The notes beneath the pieces were generated by a model that ran no database searches, was not told where the DNA came from, and was given only the letters and a program-made list of their open reading frames with translations. 64,000 nt of DNA from Euborellia annulipes (lineage: Eukaryota; Arthropoda; Insecta; Dermaptera; Anisolabididae). The position numbers and the translations under genes were made by a program. The DNA lies in assembly GCA_023213315.1 (NCBI GenBank), contig JAKCPI010001810.1, positions 28,612 to 92,611 of the forward strand, read 5' to 3'. Shown one piece after another: positions 33,080 to 43,519 of this stretch (positions are counted from its first letter, which is position 1; each line of letters begins with the position of its first letter).

Positions 33080-33301
33080 TATAGGCTACAGTGTAATAGT
33101 CCAGGATCCCAGGCCCATTTTTACAAGTTATTACTAGGGCTCGGATTTATAGGCACTAAAAATCTTTAAAATAGGCAGGCAACTAAGCCCTAAAAATTAT
33201 TAAAATAGGCACTTAAAAAGGCATTTATTGTAAAAATAGGCACTTAAAAGGCAGAAATTAAGAAATAATATAAAAAATTTAAAAAATTGATGTCTTATTT
33301 T

Positions 33302-33812
33302 TGGTAATCTGGTGTGCCTGACCGCACAGCACACAATTTTTCTTAATTTCGGTACAAGGGCGGATCCAGAGGTGTTTCTCGGGGGGGGGGTAATCTGGTG
33401 TGACTCGTCGCACAGCACACTATTTTTTTTTAATTTCGATAATTTAAAAGCGCATTCTGTACTTGTTTACCAGAATATAAATACACATCAAATTTTTAAG
33501 TATTAATTTTAAAAATTTTACATTAAAAATAAATTTTTTTGCGAAAAAAAGGTTTTTTTTGGAATCTCGGGGGGGGGGGGGGTAATTACCCCCTTTACCC
33601 CCCCCTTGTATCCGCCCTTGTTTCGGTAATTTAAAGGCGCATTCTGTACTTGTTTGCCAGAATATAAATAGAAATCAAATTTTTAAGTACTAATTTTTAA
33701 AATTTTACATTAAAAATAAATTTTTTTTTTTTTTTTTTCGAAAAAAAGTATTTTTTTTTTTTTTCAAATCTCGGAGGGGAGTAATTACCCCCTTTACCCC
33801 CCCCGCCCCTTG
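33302..33812 (-). mobile_element. hAT-type MITE, C-rich family (copy 3, host)
   Basis: GGTAATCTGGTGTGCC... to ...TACCCCCCCCGCCCCTTG matches the reverse complement of copies 1 and 2. The terminal CAAGGGCGG repeats are lost or shortened at both ends. It is split at TTTCGGTA by copy 4. Confidence 0.75.
33355..33620 (-). mobile_element. hAT-type MITE, C-rich family (copy 4, inserted in copy 3)
   Basis: The complete ends CAAGGGCGGATCCAGAGG and TTGTATCCGCCCTTG bound 266 bp. TTTCGGTA at 33347-33354 and 33621-33628 is a perfect 8-bp duplication of the host copy. It is in the same orientation as its host. Confidence 0.9.
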
Positions 33813-34640
33813 AAATATTTTCTTGATAATTCAAAAAATTTTAAATTTAGGCTATGTATAGCTCGTAAAACATTAAAATTGTCTATTTGAACTTAAAATA
33901 GGCACTAAAAAAGGCATTTATAGATGAAATAGGCACTAAAACCCAAAATCGGCCAAAATAGGCATTATAGGCACTAACAAATGCCTCTTATTTTATTCAG
34001 AATTTCATGAAACGTATACATATCATATTGACCTAAATTTTAAGCCATAAATTAAAAAAAGGCAAATAGGGCGAAATCCGAGCCCTAGTTATTACTATCA
34101 AGCTGATTTTCCGTGAGTAGCTTCATTTTGATGAGACGATCAATTTTTCCTCTTACAACAATTCTTGATTGTGGAAGCTAACAGGAGTAGCAGGGATATA
34201 ATATTTCAATTTGACGATTCCCAAAAATTTATTATTATTTATGGGGTTTTTTCATTAAATCTTAAGAAAATTATTAACATTATTGAAAAAAAAAATATTT
34301 GTCTTACAAAATATATGGTTTGATCAAAGAGTCCCCCGCTTTGAACAAATATGTACATGTTGGAAGGGGGACAATTTTTTTTTTTTTTTTTTCAAAAATG
34401 TTAATAATTTTCTTAAGATTTAATGAAAAAAAACCCATAAATAATAATACATTTTTGAGAATCGTCAAATTGAAATATTATATCCCTGCTACTCCTGTTA
34501 GCTACCAGAATCAAGAATTGTTGGAAGAGGAAAAATTGGTCGTCGCATCAAAATGAAGCTACTCACGGAAAATTAGCTTGATAGTAATAACTTGTAAAAA
34601 TGGGCCCGGGATCTTGGACTAAATCATTGTAGCATACAAG

Positions 34641-35131
34641 AGAAAAATTTGAGTTGCTTTTCTTTATTGATTGACGAACAAAAAAAAGTTTAACCCCTCA
34701 AGGCCATGATCTTTTGACCCAGAGATGTGATTAAACCATAAATGGAAAGGACCTTGAATACTTTCATCCAAGGTCCTATAAAATTTACTTTCTTGGATAA
34801 TAATAATATATTGACTGTGGTCTCATACCTGTTTGTTACTTAATAATAATGATTGAAGTGACAAGTCATTTTTAAATAAATTTTTAAAAAAATATTTTAC
34901 GTATTTGGCATTTAATACTTATTTAAAAATAAACTGTGAAATTTATATTAGGTAATATTCTTTGGCTGATTTTACTTAAAAGCTTATTTTCGCGCATCTA
35001 ATTAGGCGAATATAAAATTTAAAACTTCCAAAATCATTTCTTTGTTACTTTATTTTAAACAAAGAAACAGAACTTTTTTTGACTTAGAAGGCCTGCTGTT
35101 TTTGCTTATCTTTAATTGTACAAAAAAATTG
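34641..35131. other. AT-rich spacer
   Basis: No feature recognised. Confidence 0.4.
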
Positions 35132-35250
35132 ACCGATACGAGTAAGTATCGATACTTTTCAATCGATACCGAGTAGGTACTCGATACTTTGCGGCCGATT
35201 CCTGTATCGAGTAAAAGTATCGATACCTTAGTGGTATCGTTTCATCCCTA
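35132..35250 (-). mobile_element. Partial hAT-type MITE of GTATCGATAC repeats
   Basis: On the minus strand it begins TAGGGATGAAACGATACC, a common hAT-type terminus. It continues with repeated GTATCGATACTTTTACTCG-like units in both orientations. The other terminus is absent. Confidence 0.55.
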
Positions 35251-35619
35251 TTAATAATTAATTTATTTTTTTATAAAGTTCAAAGACGATTTGTTTATTT
35301 CGTCTTGCCATTTGCTATTCACAGAAAAACCTATGTGAATGATGATGTGGCAGGAATAGTTATTGAAAATGAAATTACTTATACAAGTTTGAAAAATTAT
35401 CATCAATCTTATTAAATACTTGCTGCCATTTTTGTGCAGTAGAAAATTACGTTTTATGTAAAAATCCTTACGAACAAACTTTTTTGAATCCCAGTAAAAT
35501 CTAAACATGCGAAATAAAGTATTTTTTGCGTACTTGATTATTCTCATAAAGTATAGAGTATAATTACCCGAAATAACGTACAATATTTTAATATAAAGTA
35601 TGGGTGGCAACCCTAATTT
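35251..35619. other. AT-rich spacer
   Basis: A 115-codon minus-strand frame at 35263-35610 is rich in Ile, Phe, Lys and Tyr, as expected from AT-rich DNA, and has no motif. Confidence 0.4.
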
Positions 35620-35715
35620 CTAAAAATTCAAAATCTCGACATCGAATTTTGGACATGAATGCAATAAATACTCTATATTTATATTTACATAAATAGATAA
35701 GAGAAAATAAAAACT
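35620..35715 (+). mobile_element. HEE T-end fragment, diverged
   Basis: AAATCTCGACATCGAATTTT, GACATGAATGCAATA and a decayed hairpin ending AGATAAGAGAAAATAAAAA match the last 90 bp of HEE. Confidence 0.7.
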
Positions 35716-36848
35716 TATAGAATTTTTATTATTTTTTTTTTCTTAATTAAACAGTCAAAAAAAGTGAAATTCAAGAAACCGTACGTTAGTACCAAAATAA
35801 AATTCCTCAAGTATGACTTTTCAATTAATAGCAAATCAGATTATCATAAAATAGTTTTGAAGTTTGGCTTGTTTATTCTATATAAATAATAAAAGGATGA
35901 GTTAAATATTATTTATTTGAGAAGTTTAAAATTGGTTGATTTATTATTTTTAAAAAATATAAGCTTTCTCTGTAGTATCCGTCGAAACATTTTTCAATTA
36001 TATATATATTTTTGAAATATTAGATGACATCCTGGCTCTAACGATGATATCATGCAATCCTAAAAATTTAATCCGATAATATTTTATTTAAAAAAAAAAA
36101 AAAAAAAAAAAATAGTTTATTAGTCATTTTGTGACCTTACAACTTTAAAAAATGTGAGAATTTTAAACAAATAAATAGAATAGAAGATGTCTGCAATGGA
36201 TTATTAGATAAGTGTCAAAAGTTGACATTCTTTTTGTCAGGTGTTGAAAGAAAAACAAATTTATAGATTAATAAAAAATAAAAATATTTTTTATCATTTA
36301 TCCAAGAGATGACTCAAATTCTTATCCTAGAAGGCCATCCATCCATCCATCTTTATTTTTTAGTTATCTAATAATTCGAAATACATTTTTAACATTTTTA
36401 TATCAGTTTTTTACTTATTTTTTTATATAAAACTCCAAACTATTTTATTTAAATTATTTTTAGTGGCAAATATTATTAAAATTGTATTTCTCTCGATGAG
36501 ATTACTGTTCCCTATTCTAATAGGGGAGGAGGCGTTTAGTCGAGGGGAAAAAGCAGTTAAGCTTAGAATTCTGAGTTGAACTTGAAGAGTTCAAAAATCC
36601 ACCTCATGACAATAAATTGTCCAACTCCATTTGAAATGCCTCCTCCTGAGGAAGGAAACGGGAACCCACCTCAGTATTATTCCTTTGAAAGAAGGGTGTA
36701 ACTTGAAATAAATGCCTAATATTGCGTTGTCTACATTAGGCTTGTTATAATTTTGAGAATAGTCGTAATCAAGGCCGTAACATCACCTTAGAAGTCAATA
36801 AAGAATGAAATAACTAACTGCACTCTCTTTTAGACTCGAAGTGGCTAG
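35716..36848. other. Unassigned, AT-rich
   Basis: A poly(A) run at about 36090-36112 and a CCAT microsatellite at about 36335-36350. A more even patch at 36500-36720 has no recognised motif. Confidence 0.4.
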
Positions 36849-36925
36849 AGGCGGATCCAGAGGAGTTTTCGGGGGGGGGTAATTTAAAGGTGCATTCTAT
36901 ACTTGTTTATCAGAATATATATAGT
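36849..36925 (-). mobile_element. hAT-type MITE fragment, C-rich family (copy 5)
   Basis: GGCGGATCCAGAGGAGTTTTC, a G run, then TAATTTAAAGGTGCATTCTA and TACTTGTTTATCAGAATATA match the left 75 bp of the family in reverse orientation. The module H arm is missing. Confidence 0.65.
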
Positions 36926-37540
36926 AGCCTATATATTTTATTACATTCACCTTCTTAATCGATATTATATCTATATACTCTATATATATTAAATATTAGA
37001 AAATATAATTTATCATTATGTGTAGGGGAAAAATTGATAAACGTCAATTCATCTGAGCAAAGTAATCTAATATCCGAAAAAAAGAATAGAAAGAGAGATC
37101 TGAAGCAATGTATAAATCAAAGGAGTGCAGCAAGTGTTACTAGGAGGACAGACAAGATTTAAGACAAGTTCTAAGGAACACCGGCTGCCGCAGCATGTTA
37201 CATAAATCACAGTCGAGGGAAAATAGAAGAGGGCAACGTAGAACAAGGAGAGAGAGAGAGAGGTTGCAGAACGTGTGTCTGTGTACAAAAAGGTAAGACG
37301 GAAGAGAAAGATACTATCATGATAGCAAAATGGAGAAAAATTCCCTTATCTTGAATTGTTGTGATCGGGAATGATTGTGTTTTTCTGGTCATTTGCTGGT
37401 AAAGATAAAAAAAAGAAAAATAATAAATAGAGAATGGCAAATCGATAGACATGTTTTTTATATTACATAGCCTATTATATTTATTTATATACCTTTTTAT
37501 ATTGTGACTACTGTATTTTTTATTTTATTTTTATTTTTTT
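36926..37540. other. Single-copy-looking AG-rich segment with donor-like site
   Basis: From about 37060 to 37290 the plus strand is purine-rich with a GA microsatellite (37249-37261), then ACAAAAAG|GTAAGAC at 37283-37297, a donor-like site. With no upstream acceptor or coding frame, an untranslated exon is only a possibility. Overlapping minus-strand frames (37067-37452) show no motif. Confidence 0.25.
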
Positions 37541-37796
37541 TTAAACACTCACACTTTTTTCCCATTCACACTCACTCACACACACATTCAGTCTTTTCGG
37601 CGACTTAGGCCATATAAAACTATAAGCGATAACCGTTATTTATTTAATAATATATATATTGGGGGACCAGGCATTCTTATTTAAGCTATTTGGATACCAA
37701 ATGGCTTAAGTAAAATCATCGGAATGCCTGGGATCCGAACCTGCGACCGTTGGTATACAAGGCAGGCACGCTACCAACTACACCAAGTTCGAGGGC
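37541..37796 (-). mobile_element. SINE1, minus strand
   Basis: On the minus strand: GCCCTCGAACTTGGTGTAG, GTTGGTAGCGTGCC, a B-box region GGTTCGGATCCC, the palindrome, TATGGCCTAAGTCGCCG, GT-rich tail and poly(A). Clear target duplications were not found. Confidence 0.8.
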
Positions 37797-38749
37797 TCCG
37801 AAATTTTTAATTATAATTGAAACAATTCAGTCTGTTGTCTAAATGTTCTATATTGAGACAAGATATTTGGTTAGTTGTGGTTCAAGAATACTCCAACTAT
37901 TCTAATACCATTTCATAGAAGCTATTTTTATAAAATTTTAATAAAAAAATCTTTGAAACAAAAGATATCGTCTACACTGAAAATAAATATTCCTCACAAT
38001 GTGAATTATTTACAATTTGATAATTAACTAGCCAATTCATTAAATTGGCGCGTGTAAAACGTTCTTAAGAATTAAATATTATATCATTTCAATCGATATC
38101 GATCTACCCCTGAGGTCATGGTTGTTACTTAAACCGAAATTTAGGACCATCGTCTAGCCTCTTATTCAAACCAGCACTTGACAACCTGAATAATTTTTAG
38201 TTTGCTTCTTCTCTTCCCAGACACTTAATCTAATCTAAAGAGGATGTTCTTCAGAAAGGACCTTCCCATTAGCCTACCTTCTGTATTTCAAAGCGTAAAA
38301 AGTGAATATGATTCTAATTAAAAAATAAGAATAAATTTATTAAAGCAATGTAAATTCTCAGAGAGAAAAATTTCCAAATGCTTCTCTCTTTTAATGTCAG
38401 GATCGGACTTCGATACATTAGAAAAACGATAAGCTTGTTTTGCTTCGTTATTGGAGATTTATAAAAACAACACTGGGTCGTCTCTAAAAGCCAAGCTCAG
38501 GGATTTACAGCATAGCCCTCTCGATGGTTCTGACGGAATAATTATCAACTATCCTGTGTGTATATATAGAATTACCAGAGCATTCTACTAGAATATTGAA
38601 TTGGGAGAAGTGCTCGAGGTCAAAATAAAAAATTAATTTTTAATATAACAAAGATAAAATAATTAATGAATAAAAATATTTTCCAGATGTAAGTGCTTAA
38701 ACAAGGTTCAATAAGATCCTATAAACAAAGGAAAATATTTATAAGGTAC
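37797..38749. other. Unassigned
   Basis: Mixed composition around 38090-38280 and 38380-38560 without recognised repeat or coding motif. This is one of the longer stretches that may be single copy. Confidence 0.35.
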
Positions 38750-38882
38750 ACAGACCATCTTTTTTGGACTCAGGAGACGTTAAAACGTGTATATCCATCA
38801 AAATAAAGACATTAAATTTTTCACATGCAATACTTTGAATATATTAATATACAGTATATTTAGGTAAGAGGAAGTAAAACAC
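38750..38882 (+). mobile_element. HEE end fragment, diverged
   Basis: CACAGACCATCTTTTTTGG, GTTAAAACGTGTATATCC and a T hairpin ending TAGGTAAGAGGAAGTAAAA match the last 130 bp of HEE. Confidence 0.75.
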
Positions 38883-38889
38883 TATGTTA

Positions 38890-39060
38890 TTCATCCATAT
38901 TTATTATTATAGTAAACAATTATTATTAGGGGAATTTTTAATCATAGACCACATTTTGGGATTAAATATTTATTAAAAATATAAATACTGTACAACGTTT
39001 CGACTGCTTATTCCCCTAATAATAATATTTCAAACTACAAAAGCTTTAATAAATATATAG
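38890..39060. repeat. Foldback repeat with GTCGAAACG (minus)
   Basis: ATTATTATTAGGGGAA (38920-38935) pairs with TTCCCCTAATAATAAT (39010-39026). The loop has AACGTTTCGACTGC, the inverse of GCAGTCGAAACGTT, continuing the motif series. Confidence 0.55.
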
Positions 39061-39383
39061 TAAACAATGTTTAAAAAAAAAAAAGACTTGGATAGTGTAA
39101 GAAGAACGTTAATCCTGCTCAAAAAGAGGAGGATGAGAGATAAAATCTTAAAAATTTCAATAATCCAATCTCTCAATAATTATTACGATCCCCTTGAATC
39201 TCAAATATTCTTAGCGAAAGAAGGAACCCCGTGTGGTTAGGCAACCAAATACTCTATGTTCGATTGGAATAGAAGACCAATGGGCTAATTCTATTTTGAT
39301 AATGATGACAGGGATTGAAATTCAAAACGATAAGAAAATTTCATTTTTTATATATTTAAATGTTGTGATGTTTCGGTCTCGTC
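39061..39383. other. Unassigned
   Basis: No repeat recognised. A 71-codon frame at 39233-39448 runs into the MITE below and is not a gene. Confidence 0.35.
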
Positions 39384-40866
39384 TAGGGGTGTTCGATTAT
39401 GGAAAAAATAAACGATTATCGTTTATGAAAAGTAAACGATTATTTTGATTAATCGATTATTGGGTCCGGACAGACGAAAAAACTATCGATTATGGGGAAA
39501 AATAATCGATTATGAAGAAAAAATAATCGACACCTTTTTTTTCTCTAGCAAAATTTCCAAAAATTTCCATTTTTCTCTCCCGTGAAAATAATTTGACTTT
39601 TTTATTTTTTTTTTCAAAAGCATTTTTCCTGAAAATAATCCATTATTTACCCAATAAATCGTTTATGAAAAATCTGGTGTGACTGCGCACAGCACACAAC
39701 TTTCTCTTACCCTTCGGTAGAGAAAGTTGTGCGGCTAGTCACACCAGATTTTTTGTGTCGAGATATATTTAGTTTCCGATAGCACCTTAGTTTCAAACTT
39801 GCATTTTAAATGTTGATTGCTTGAAATAAACTATGGTTATTTTTCAAAATTTTAATCTCATATTTGGACATTTTATACACAATATAGATTCGTAAATAAA
39901 TACAAAATTTCATAAGAATTGGAAAAAAATTTTAAATGCGTAAAAAGTTCCAAACCGGGGACCCCTTTTTGAATCGAAATTAACATGCAAATCCCTATAG
40001 GAAATTAACATTGGCCAAATGCGAAGATAAGGTAGTAAAAATTTAAAACGCGTAGAAAGAGAGAAGATAGTTTTGTGGAGAGAGAGATATGTTTTCTCCG
40101 AAAAAAAAAATGGGCGTTTAAATAATAATTGATTTTTAATCTAATAAAAATCTGGTGTGACTGGCGCACAGCACACAACTTTCTCTTACCTTCGGTAATC
40201 GAAAGTTGTGTACTGTGCTTGTCACACCAGATTTTTTGTGTCGACATGTATTTAGTTTCCGACAGTAGGGTACAATTGAATTCAAGATGTAAAATTTATA
40301 AGTATGGGAAAATATTTATATTTTGATACCATGGCAACCATTTCTCCTATCTTTCCTATGGAGTACAAGAGTAAAGTGGTGCTTCAGAACGATTTCAATG
40401 CACAAAATGAGAATATACATTTGATAGAGAATCTAAAAAATAATTGATTTTTGAATTTAAAAAAAAATCGTTGGAGCGAATTTTGAGAAAATCGAAAAAA
40501 ACTGAAAAAGTACATCAGTAAAGTACTAGTACTCTTTGGCCGATTTTGATTAAAAGCTTATTTTTCCGGTCCCGGGGGGTGTTTAACTTAAATATAAAAT
40601 TTCAGCCTCGTAGCTCAATTCCTTCATCCTTAAAATTGAACACACACCCCCACACACCCACCCACCCACACACCCACCCACAGACAGACCATGTCGCGAA
40701 AACCACTTTTTTGGATTCAGGGGACCTCAAAACGTGTATATCCATCAAAATCTCGACATCGAATTTTTGACATGAATCCAATACTTTCTCTCTATATATA
40801 TATTACATATATACATAGGTAAGAGAAAGTAAAAATAATCGAAATAATTGATTAATCGATTATTTT
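39384..40866 (+). mobile_element. hAT-like MITE of AATCGATTATT repeats, split by HEE
   Basis: Begins TAGGGGTGTTCGATTATGG, a terminus typical of hAT MITEs, followed by repeated AAACGATTAT and AATCGATTATT units. At AATCGTTTATG the HEE composite (39669-40832) interrupts. TAATCGAAATAATTGATTAATC resumes on the other side. The right terminus is lost at the SINE1 junction. Confidence 0.6.
39669..40832 (+). mobile_element. HEE composite H-B-H-A-T
   Basis: A first module H (39671-39752) leads to the B leader (GTCGAGATATATTTAG) and B body, ending CCGAAAAAAAAAATGGGCG and TTTTTAATCTAATAAAAA (about 40141). A second complete H (40146-40240), leader, body A with a CACCC-rich microsatellite, and the T hairpin follow. 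In the copy at 44791-45836 B passes directly into A, so the second H is an addition. The flanks suggest AAAAA as target. Confidence 0.8.
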
Positions 40867-40875
40867 AAGTGTTTT

Positions 40876-40983
40876 TTGGTATCCAAATGGATTAAATAAA
40901 ATCATTGGACTGCCTGGGGTCCGAACCCGCGACTTTTGGTATACGAGGTTAGCACGCTAACCTCTACGCCAAACCCCGAGGGC
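40876..40983 (-). mobile_element. SINE1 head, 3'-truncated, minus strand
   Basis: On the minus strand: GCCCTCGGGGTTTGGCGTAG, GAGGTTAGCG, GCGGGTTCGGACCCC, then the palindrome up to CCATTTGGATACC. The tail is absent. Confidence 0.8.
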
Positions 40984-41791
40984 ATCTTATTTAGTTAAAC
41001 ATTTAATAATGAAATACAAACTTCCAGGAATTATCGATCTCAAAATTCTATTAATAAAAAAAATAAAACCAAAATAGGTTTGGACTTTTTATGTTCAAAT
41101 AGAATCATTGAGATAATTGTATGTAAGATCAGGATTAGAAGAAATTATTAACCATTTTAATGCACACATTTTATTATAGAATCGTTCCATTGGTCGACCA
41201 CAGAGAGTGAGTCATGCTGTCAAATGCCTATGACGAGTTGAAGAGACTAATGAACTTTAAACAAACTGAGAGAGAGATATACAAGTATTGATGAATAATA
41301 CTTGGCGTAGCAATTCAACGGACATATATAATAATAATTAATTCGAATAAATACAGTAAGAATGAGGTCTGAAACTAGCTGAATTTTTGAAGTTAGTAAT
41401 CTTAGAAAAAACTCAGTATGCACTAAAAAAAGAAAATATGTAAACTCGTAAACTTTTTTTATAGTCTCAACATTAATACATTTTCACTTAAGATATTGAA
41501 ATACTATCTGAGAATTGAAATAGAAAGAAAATAAATTCCCTTCATTCAGCCTATAAAAAAAAAAGTTTATTTTAACATCTTTTTCTATATTTAATTTGAA
41601 ACAATATAACCCTTTACATTTTATTTTTTGTATTCTAACGCGGTTTGTTGTTGTTCATGAGACTATAAAGCACAAAAGGTAAAGCAGTCAACATGGAAGG
41701 AGATAAAAAAGTAACGTACAATTCCTTTATGAGTAAGAAGCCGAGAGAAATAAATAAATAAGTAAATAAATATAAAAGCGGAAGTCAAAAC
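40984..41791. other. AT-rich spacer
   Basis: No feature recognised. Confidence 0.4.
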
Positions 41792-41875
41792 ATTACTTAC
41801 GAATTAGAAGAGAGAAGAATGAATGACTTGGAGCTTAAAGTGACTTACCTAAAAAAAAAGAAAAATAAAGTTAGA
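41792..41875 (-). promoter_or_regulatory. Second candidate recursive splice site with short RS-type exon
   Basis: On the minus strand a consensus branch motif CTAAC (41870-41874) and a strong T-rich tract run into TTTAG|GTAAGTCACTTT, with the junction at 41848/41849. After 48 nt a second donor, GTAAGTAAT, starts at 41800. Branch, tract, AG|GTAAGTC(C/A)CTTT and final TCTAA(A/T)T...GTAAGTAAT match the site at 8326-8400, so the two appear related. Both intervals are multiples of three, but the first has stops in every frame. Confidence 0.4.
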
Positions 41876-41948
41876 AAATCATTTTAATAAAATTATAATA
41901 TTACTATTTGATAGGCCTAAATGGTGGAAGGCATGCAAAAGGAAATAA

Positions 41949-42391
41949 CTTTTTTCTTTCTTTTACCTCTATATATGTTAATATGTAAGTTATAGAGAGA
42001 AAGTATTGGATTCATGTCAAAAATTCGATGTCGAGATTTTGATGCATATAAACGTTTTGAGGTCCTCTGAGTCCAAAAAGTGGTTTTCAGGACATGGTGT
42101 GTTTGTGTTCAATTTTAAGCATGAAGGAATTGAGATATGAGGCTGAAATTTTATATTTAAGTTAGACACCCCCTCCCCCTCTGGAGCGTGAAAATAAGCA
42201 TTTAAACAAAATCGGGCAAAAAGTACTAGTACTTTACTGATGCACTTTTCAGGGTTTTTTTTTTCTCTCTAACGATTTTGATTAAAATTCAATTATTTAA
42301 ATGCTCTTTAAAATGTATATTCTCATTTTGCTCTCAAAATTGTTTGAAGACCACTTTACTCTTGTATTTCATAGGAAAGATAGGAGAAATT
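41949..42391 (-). mobile_element. HEE copy (A-T), truncated
   Basis: The T hairpin (TTTCTTTTACCTC...GAGAGAAAGTATTGG) is followed by body A up to GATAGGAGAAAT, where a SINE1 tail fragment (GTCTTTTCGGCAACTCAGGCC inverse, 42391-42420) is joined. Module H is missing. Confidence 0.75.
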
Positions 42392-42422
42392 GTCTTTTCG
42401 GCAACTCAGGCCATATAAGACA

Positions 42423-42555
42423 CTAGCGGCAAGGTTCGCCTTCGGCGAACCTTGCGCTAGCCAGGGGGCTTCGCCCCCTGGACCCCGAGCTCGCCTTCGG
42501 CGAGCTCTTTTTGCTCGCCTTCGGCGAGCAATTGCCCGCCTTCGGCGGGCAAGTT
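42423..42555 (-). mobile_element. Helitron-like 3' end with array of five hairpins
   Basis: Five consecutive perfect hairpins with CTTCG- or TTCG-type loops: 42429-42455 (GCAAGGTTCGCC stem), 42461-42481, 42487-42507, 42512-42530 and 42532-42552. On the minus strand the last hairpin ends CGCTAG followed by T at 42422, matching a Helitron end (hairpin, CTRR, T). It is by far the most GC-rich block nearby. The 5' end was not located. Confidence 0.55.
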
Positions 42556-42617
42556 TAGGGCTTGCGGGCATGTTTCTTGCACACATTTGCAGTTTTATAC
42601 AAAATCGTGGATAAAAC

Positions 42618-42682
42618 CTGTAAAAGTATAAAATATATAAAACGTATAAAATGTATAAAACGTATAAAATGTATAAAACTTG
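42618..42682 (+). repeat. Minisatellite of GTATAAAA units
   Basis: GTATAAAAT / GTATAAAAC alternate about six times. Possibly part of the Helitron-like element at its left. Confidence 0.7.
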
Positions 42683-42879
42683 GATGCGCATGTGCAAACC
42701 CGACGAGAAAGGAAATTCAAATAAAATTTCATTTTTCAATTATAAACATTTTCATTATATTATTCACTAAATAAAAAGCAAACAACATCGCCAATGATTT
42801 AAAACATTATAAAATATGAAAAGCTTTTAAACTGTTTTTTCAGGGGGGGGGGGGGTTGGTTTATAATGATCCGATGTTT

Positions 42880-43130
42880 GCCAAAAGCTTTTCAGTTCTT
42901 GGCCTCTACCCCTAGTTTATGGGTGCAAAATTTCAAAACAATTGAATGAATAGTTTTTGAGATTTCGTTGACGAAAAAAAACTACCACAGACACCCCCCC
43001 ACCCCCCCCCACACACACACACAGAGAGAGAGAGAGAGACATCATTCCAAAAACTTCTTAAATGGATTCAGGGGACCTCAAAACGCATTTTGGCAGCTTC
43101 AGAAAAATTTCGATTTTTTTTACGATTACA
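42880..43130 (+). mobile_element. HEE-related divergent element
   Basis: GTTTTTGAGATTTCGTTGACG, a C/CA/GA microsatellite, then GGATTCAGGGGACCTCAAAACG reproduce the order and exact words of the end of body A, but the preceding sequence (GTTCTTGGCCTCTACCCC) is different. No T hairpin follows, so it is a sister family or chimera. Confidence 0.5.
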
Positions 43131-43519
43131 TTAACTTAACCTGTCCAACCTACGGTTGATGGGCAAAGTTAAAAATTAAACGATATTAATTTTTAGTAAT
43201 TAAAAAGTATTTTTTTTCCTTTTTTAGACAATATTTTTAATCTTCCCAAGCCACTTTTGCAACATCACAATGGCCGTAATTTGCTATGGGTCTTTAACCG
43301 CCGAAATGCAAGTCCGAAACGCCCATAGGGGGTCGTTATCGCATACGTTGAGAACCTATGGTTTAAAAGATGTTAAAAGAAATATAAAAGTAATAAATAT
43401 CCTATAGAAAATTTAAATTTCTAAAAAAAAAAAAATATTAAATCTCACACATGGATTATGTGTATAAAAATTATATAAATTCTAATAATATTTAAAAAAT
43501 TGGGGGTTTTTAATTTGTG
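43131..43519. other. Unassigned
   Basis: AT-rich with a more even patch at 43250-43370. No call. Confidence 0.35.

Larger units (their letters stand above)
33135..34087. mobile_element. hAT-type MITE with TAGGGCTCGGATTT ends
   Basis: The ends TAGGGCTCGGATTT and AAATCCGAGCCCTA are perfect inverted repeats. GTTATTAC at 33127-33134 and 34088-34095 is a perfect 8-bp target duplication. The native interior consists of repeated AAAATAGGCACT(T)AAAA and AAAAAGGCATTTAT blocks on both sides. The middle is occupied by the C-rich hAT MITEs below. Confidence 0.88.
33080..34640. repeat. Large foldback element hosting nested hAT insertions
   Basis: The outer arms are inverse copies: TAGTCCAGGATCCCAGGCCC (33097 on) against the inverse of GGGCCCGGGATCTTGGACTA (34602-34621). 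Pairing continues through ATTTTTACAAGTTATTACTA, AGCTTCATTTTGATG, AATTCTTGATT and AAATCTTAAGAAAAT to a centre near 34300-34390. The left arm is interrupted at GTTATTAC by a 953-bp element. Without it the arms are about 250 bp each. A 85-codon frame in the right arm is not a gene. Confidence 0.78.

Noticed and set aside
37067..37452. Overlapping minus-strand frames of 73 and 81 codons
   Set aside because: Ser/Leu/Phe-rich peptides opposite a purine-rich strand, with no recognisable domain.
42356..42739. 127-codon minus-strand Arg/Ala-rich frame
   Set aside because: It reads through the five GC-rich hairpins, so the Arg/Ala run is produced by CGCC/GGCG repeats.
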